Assembly (NCBI GenBank): GCA_017990865.1
Contig: JAGNNB010000164.1
Span: 1-6,897, forward strand
Direction of reading: 5' to 3'
Source of the DNA: Lysobacteraceae bacterium
GTDB taxonomy: Bacteria; Pseudomonadota; Gammaproteobacteria; Xanthomonadales; Xanthomonadaceae
Length of the DNA: 6,897 nt
Numbering within the stretch: the stretch's first letter is position 1; every line of letters begins with the position of its first letter. Positions 6,367-6,897 of this stretch are shown here, one piece after another. The position numbers were made by a program, and so were the translations under genes. The notes under the pieces were generated by a model. That model saw only the letters and a program-made list of their open reading frames with translations, was not told the origin of the DNA and did not search any database.

Positions 6367-6897
6367 TTAGGCCGAAGCGCGCACGATCAAACTCGGCGTC
6401 AACACGGTCGAGGCCGGGTTTTCGCCGCGGATCGCGGCGATCACGGTGTCGACCAGCGCGTTCGCGCCTTTTTCGAGTTCCTGTCGCACCGTCGTTAGCG
6501 GCGGGTTCGCGTGCTCGGCCAGCAGAATATCGTCGAAGCCCACGACCGATACGTCTTGCGGCACGCGGCGCCCGCTTTCGACGATCGCGCGGATCGCGCT
6601 GATCGCGATCACGTCCGATGCCGCCATGATGCCGTCGAAATCGGTGCCGCGTTCGATCAATTCGCGCGTGGCGCGATACGCCTCGTCGCTGGTGAAATGA
6701 CTGCGCACGTGCAGCGCGGTGTCGGGCTTGAGACCGGCGTCGCGCAGCGCTTGTTTGTAGCCTTCGTAGCGGTGCGCGATTTCCGGCAGACGTTCATCGC
6801 CGAAGAACGCGATGCGGCGGCGGCCGTGGCGAATCAGATGTTCGGTGCCGATTTGTCCGCCACGGCGATTGTCGGTGCCGACCACCGGATATTTCTG
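6367..6897 (-). CDS. LacI/GalR-family transcriptional regulator, N-terminus cut by window edge
   Basis: The last 176 residues of a LacI-family regulator are visible. They cover the C-terminal half of the periplasmic-binding-protein-like effector domain. The visible part begins QKYPVVGTDNRRGG, the usual P-V-V-x-x-D-N segment, then EHLIRHGRRRIAFFGD, FDGIMAASDVIAISAIRAI and the hallmark VPQDVSVVGFDDILLAEHANPPLTTVRQ near the end, closing with PSLIVRASA and TAA. The helix-turn-helix and half of the ligand domain lie past the right edge. The frame continues upstream of the GTG at 6885, so that codon is not the start. The protein would bind a sugar or derivative and release its operator. The two CG-centred palindromes at 2493-2508 and 2606-2617 are candidate targets, although the gene is separated from them by the symporter and the protease. 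Confidence 0.93.
   Translation of the reverse strand, partial: QKYPVVGTDNRRGGQIGTEHLIRHGRRRIAFFGDERLPEIAHRYEGYKQALRDAGLKPDTALHVRSHFTSDEAYRATRELIERGTDFDGIMAASDVIAISAIRAIVESGRRVPQDVSVVGFDDILLAEHANPPLTTVRQELEKGANALVDTVIAAIRGENPASTVLTPSLIVRASA

Overview
The window is GC-rich DNA that looks like a chromosomal piece of a gammaproteobacterium, most likely of the Xanthomonadaceae or a close relative such as Lysobacter, Luteimonas or Pseudoxanthomonas. That assignment is inference. It rests on base composition, on a TonB-dependent receptor paired with an inner-membrane sugar-type symporter and a LacI-family regulator, and on a secreted aqualysin-like subtilase with C-terminal DUF5648-type repeats. No rRNA, tRNA, CRISPR array, insertion sequence or phage gene was seen.

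Layout. Positions 1-2431 (minus strand) hold a TonB-dependent outer-membrane receptor whose last C-terminal residues run off the left edge. Positions 2432-2732 are a divergent control region with two LacI-type operator-like palindromes that share a 13-base core (GCAAACGWTTGCA), plus several other palindromes. Positions 2733-4325 (plus) encode a sodium:solute symporter of the SSS/SGLT type. Positions 4326-4639 are a noncoding stretch with two dyads near the next gene. Positions 4640-6244 (plus) encode a secreted S8 subtilisin-like serine protease: signal peptide, I9 propeptide, proteinase K/aqualysin-type catalytic domain and three tandem 47-48-residue repeats. A strong hairpin at 6298-6323 separates it from a convergent LacI-family regulator (6367-6897, minus) whose DNA-binding N-terminus lies beyond the right edge.

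How the genes may work together. The receptor would bring a small glycan or sugar across the outer membrane, and the symporter would take it across the inner membrane with sodium. A LacI-family repressor, quite possibly the one at the right edge, would control both through the paired operators. This resembles the carbohydrate-utilisation loci with TonB-dependent receptors known from Xanthomonas and Caulobacter. The substrate cannot be read from the sequence, and no glycoside hydrolase is visible here. The protease sits between the transport pair and the regulator; it has its own leader and may be functionally separate.

Most notable points are the paired operators and the 19-base perfect palindrome touching one of them, a canonical EF-hand-type loop in the receptor barrel, and the triple-repeat tail of the protease. 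None of these on its own establishes a new system.
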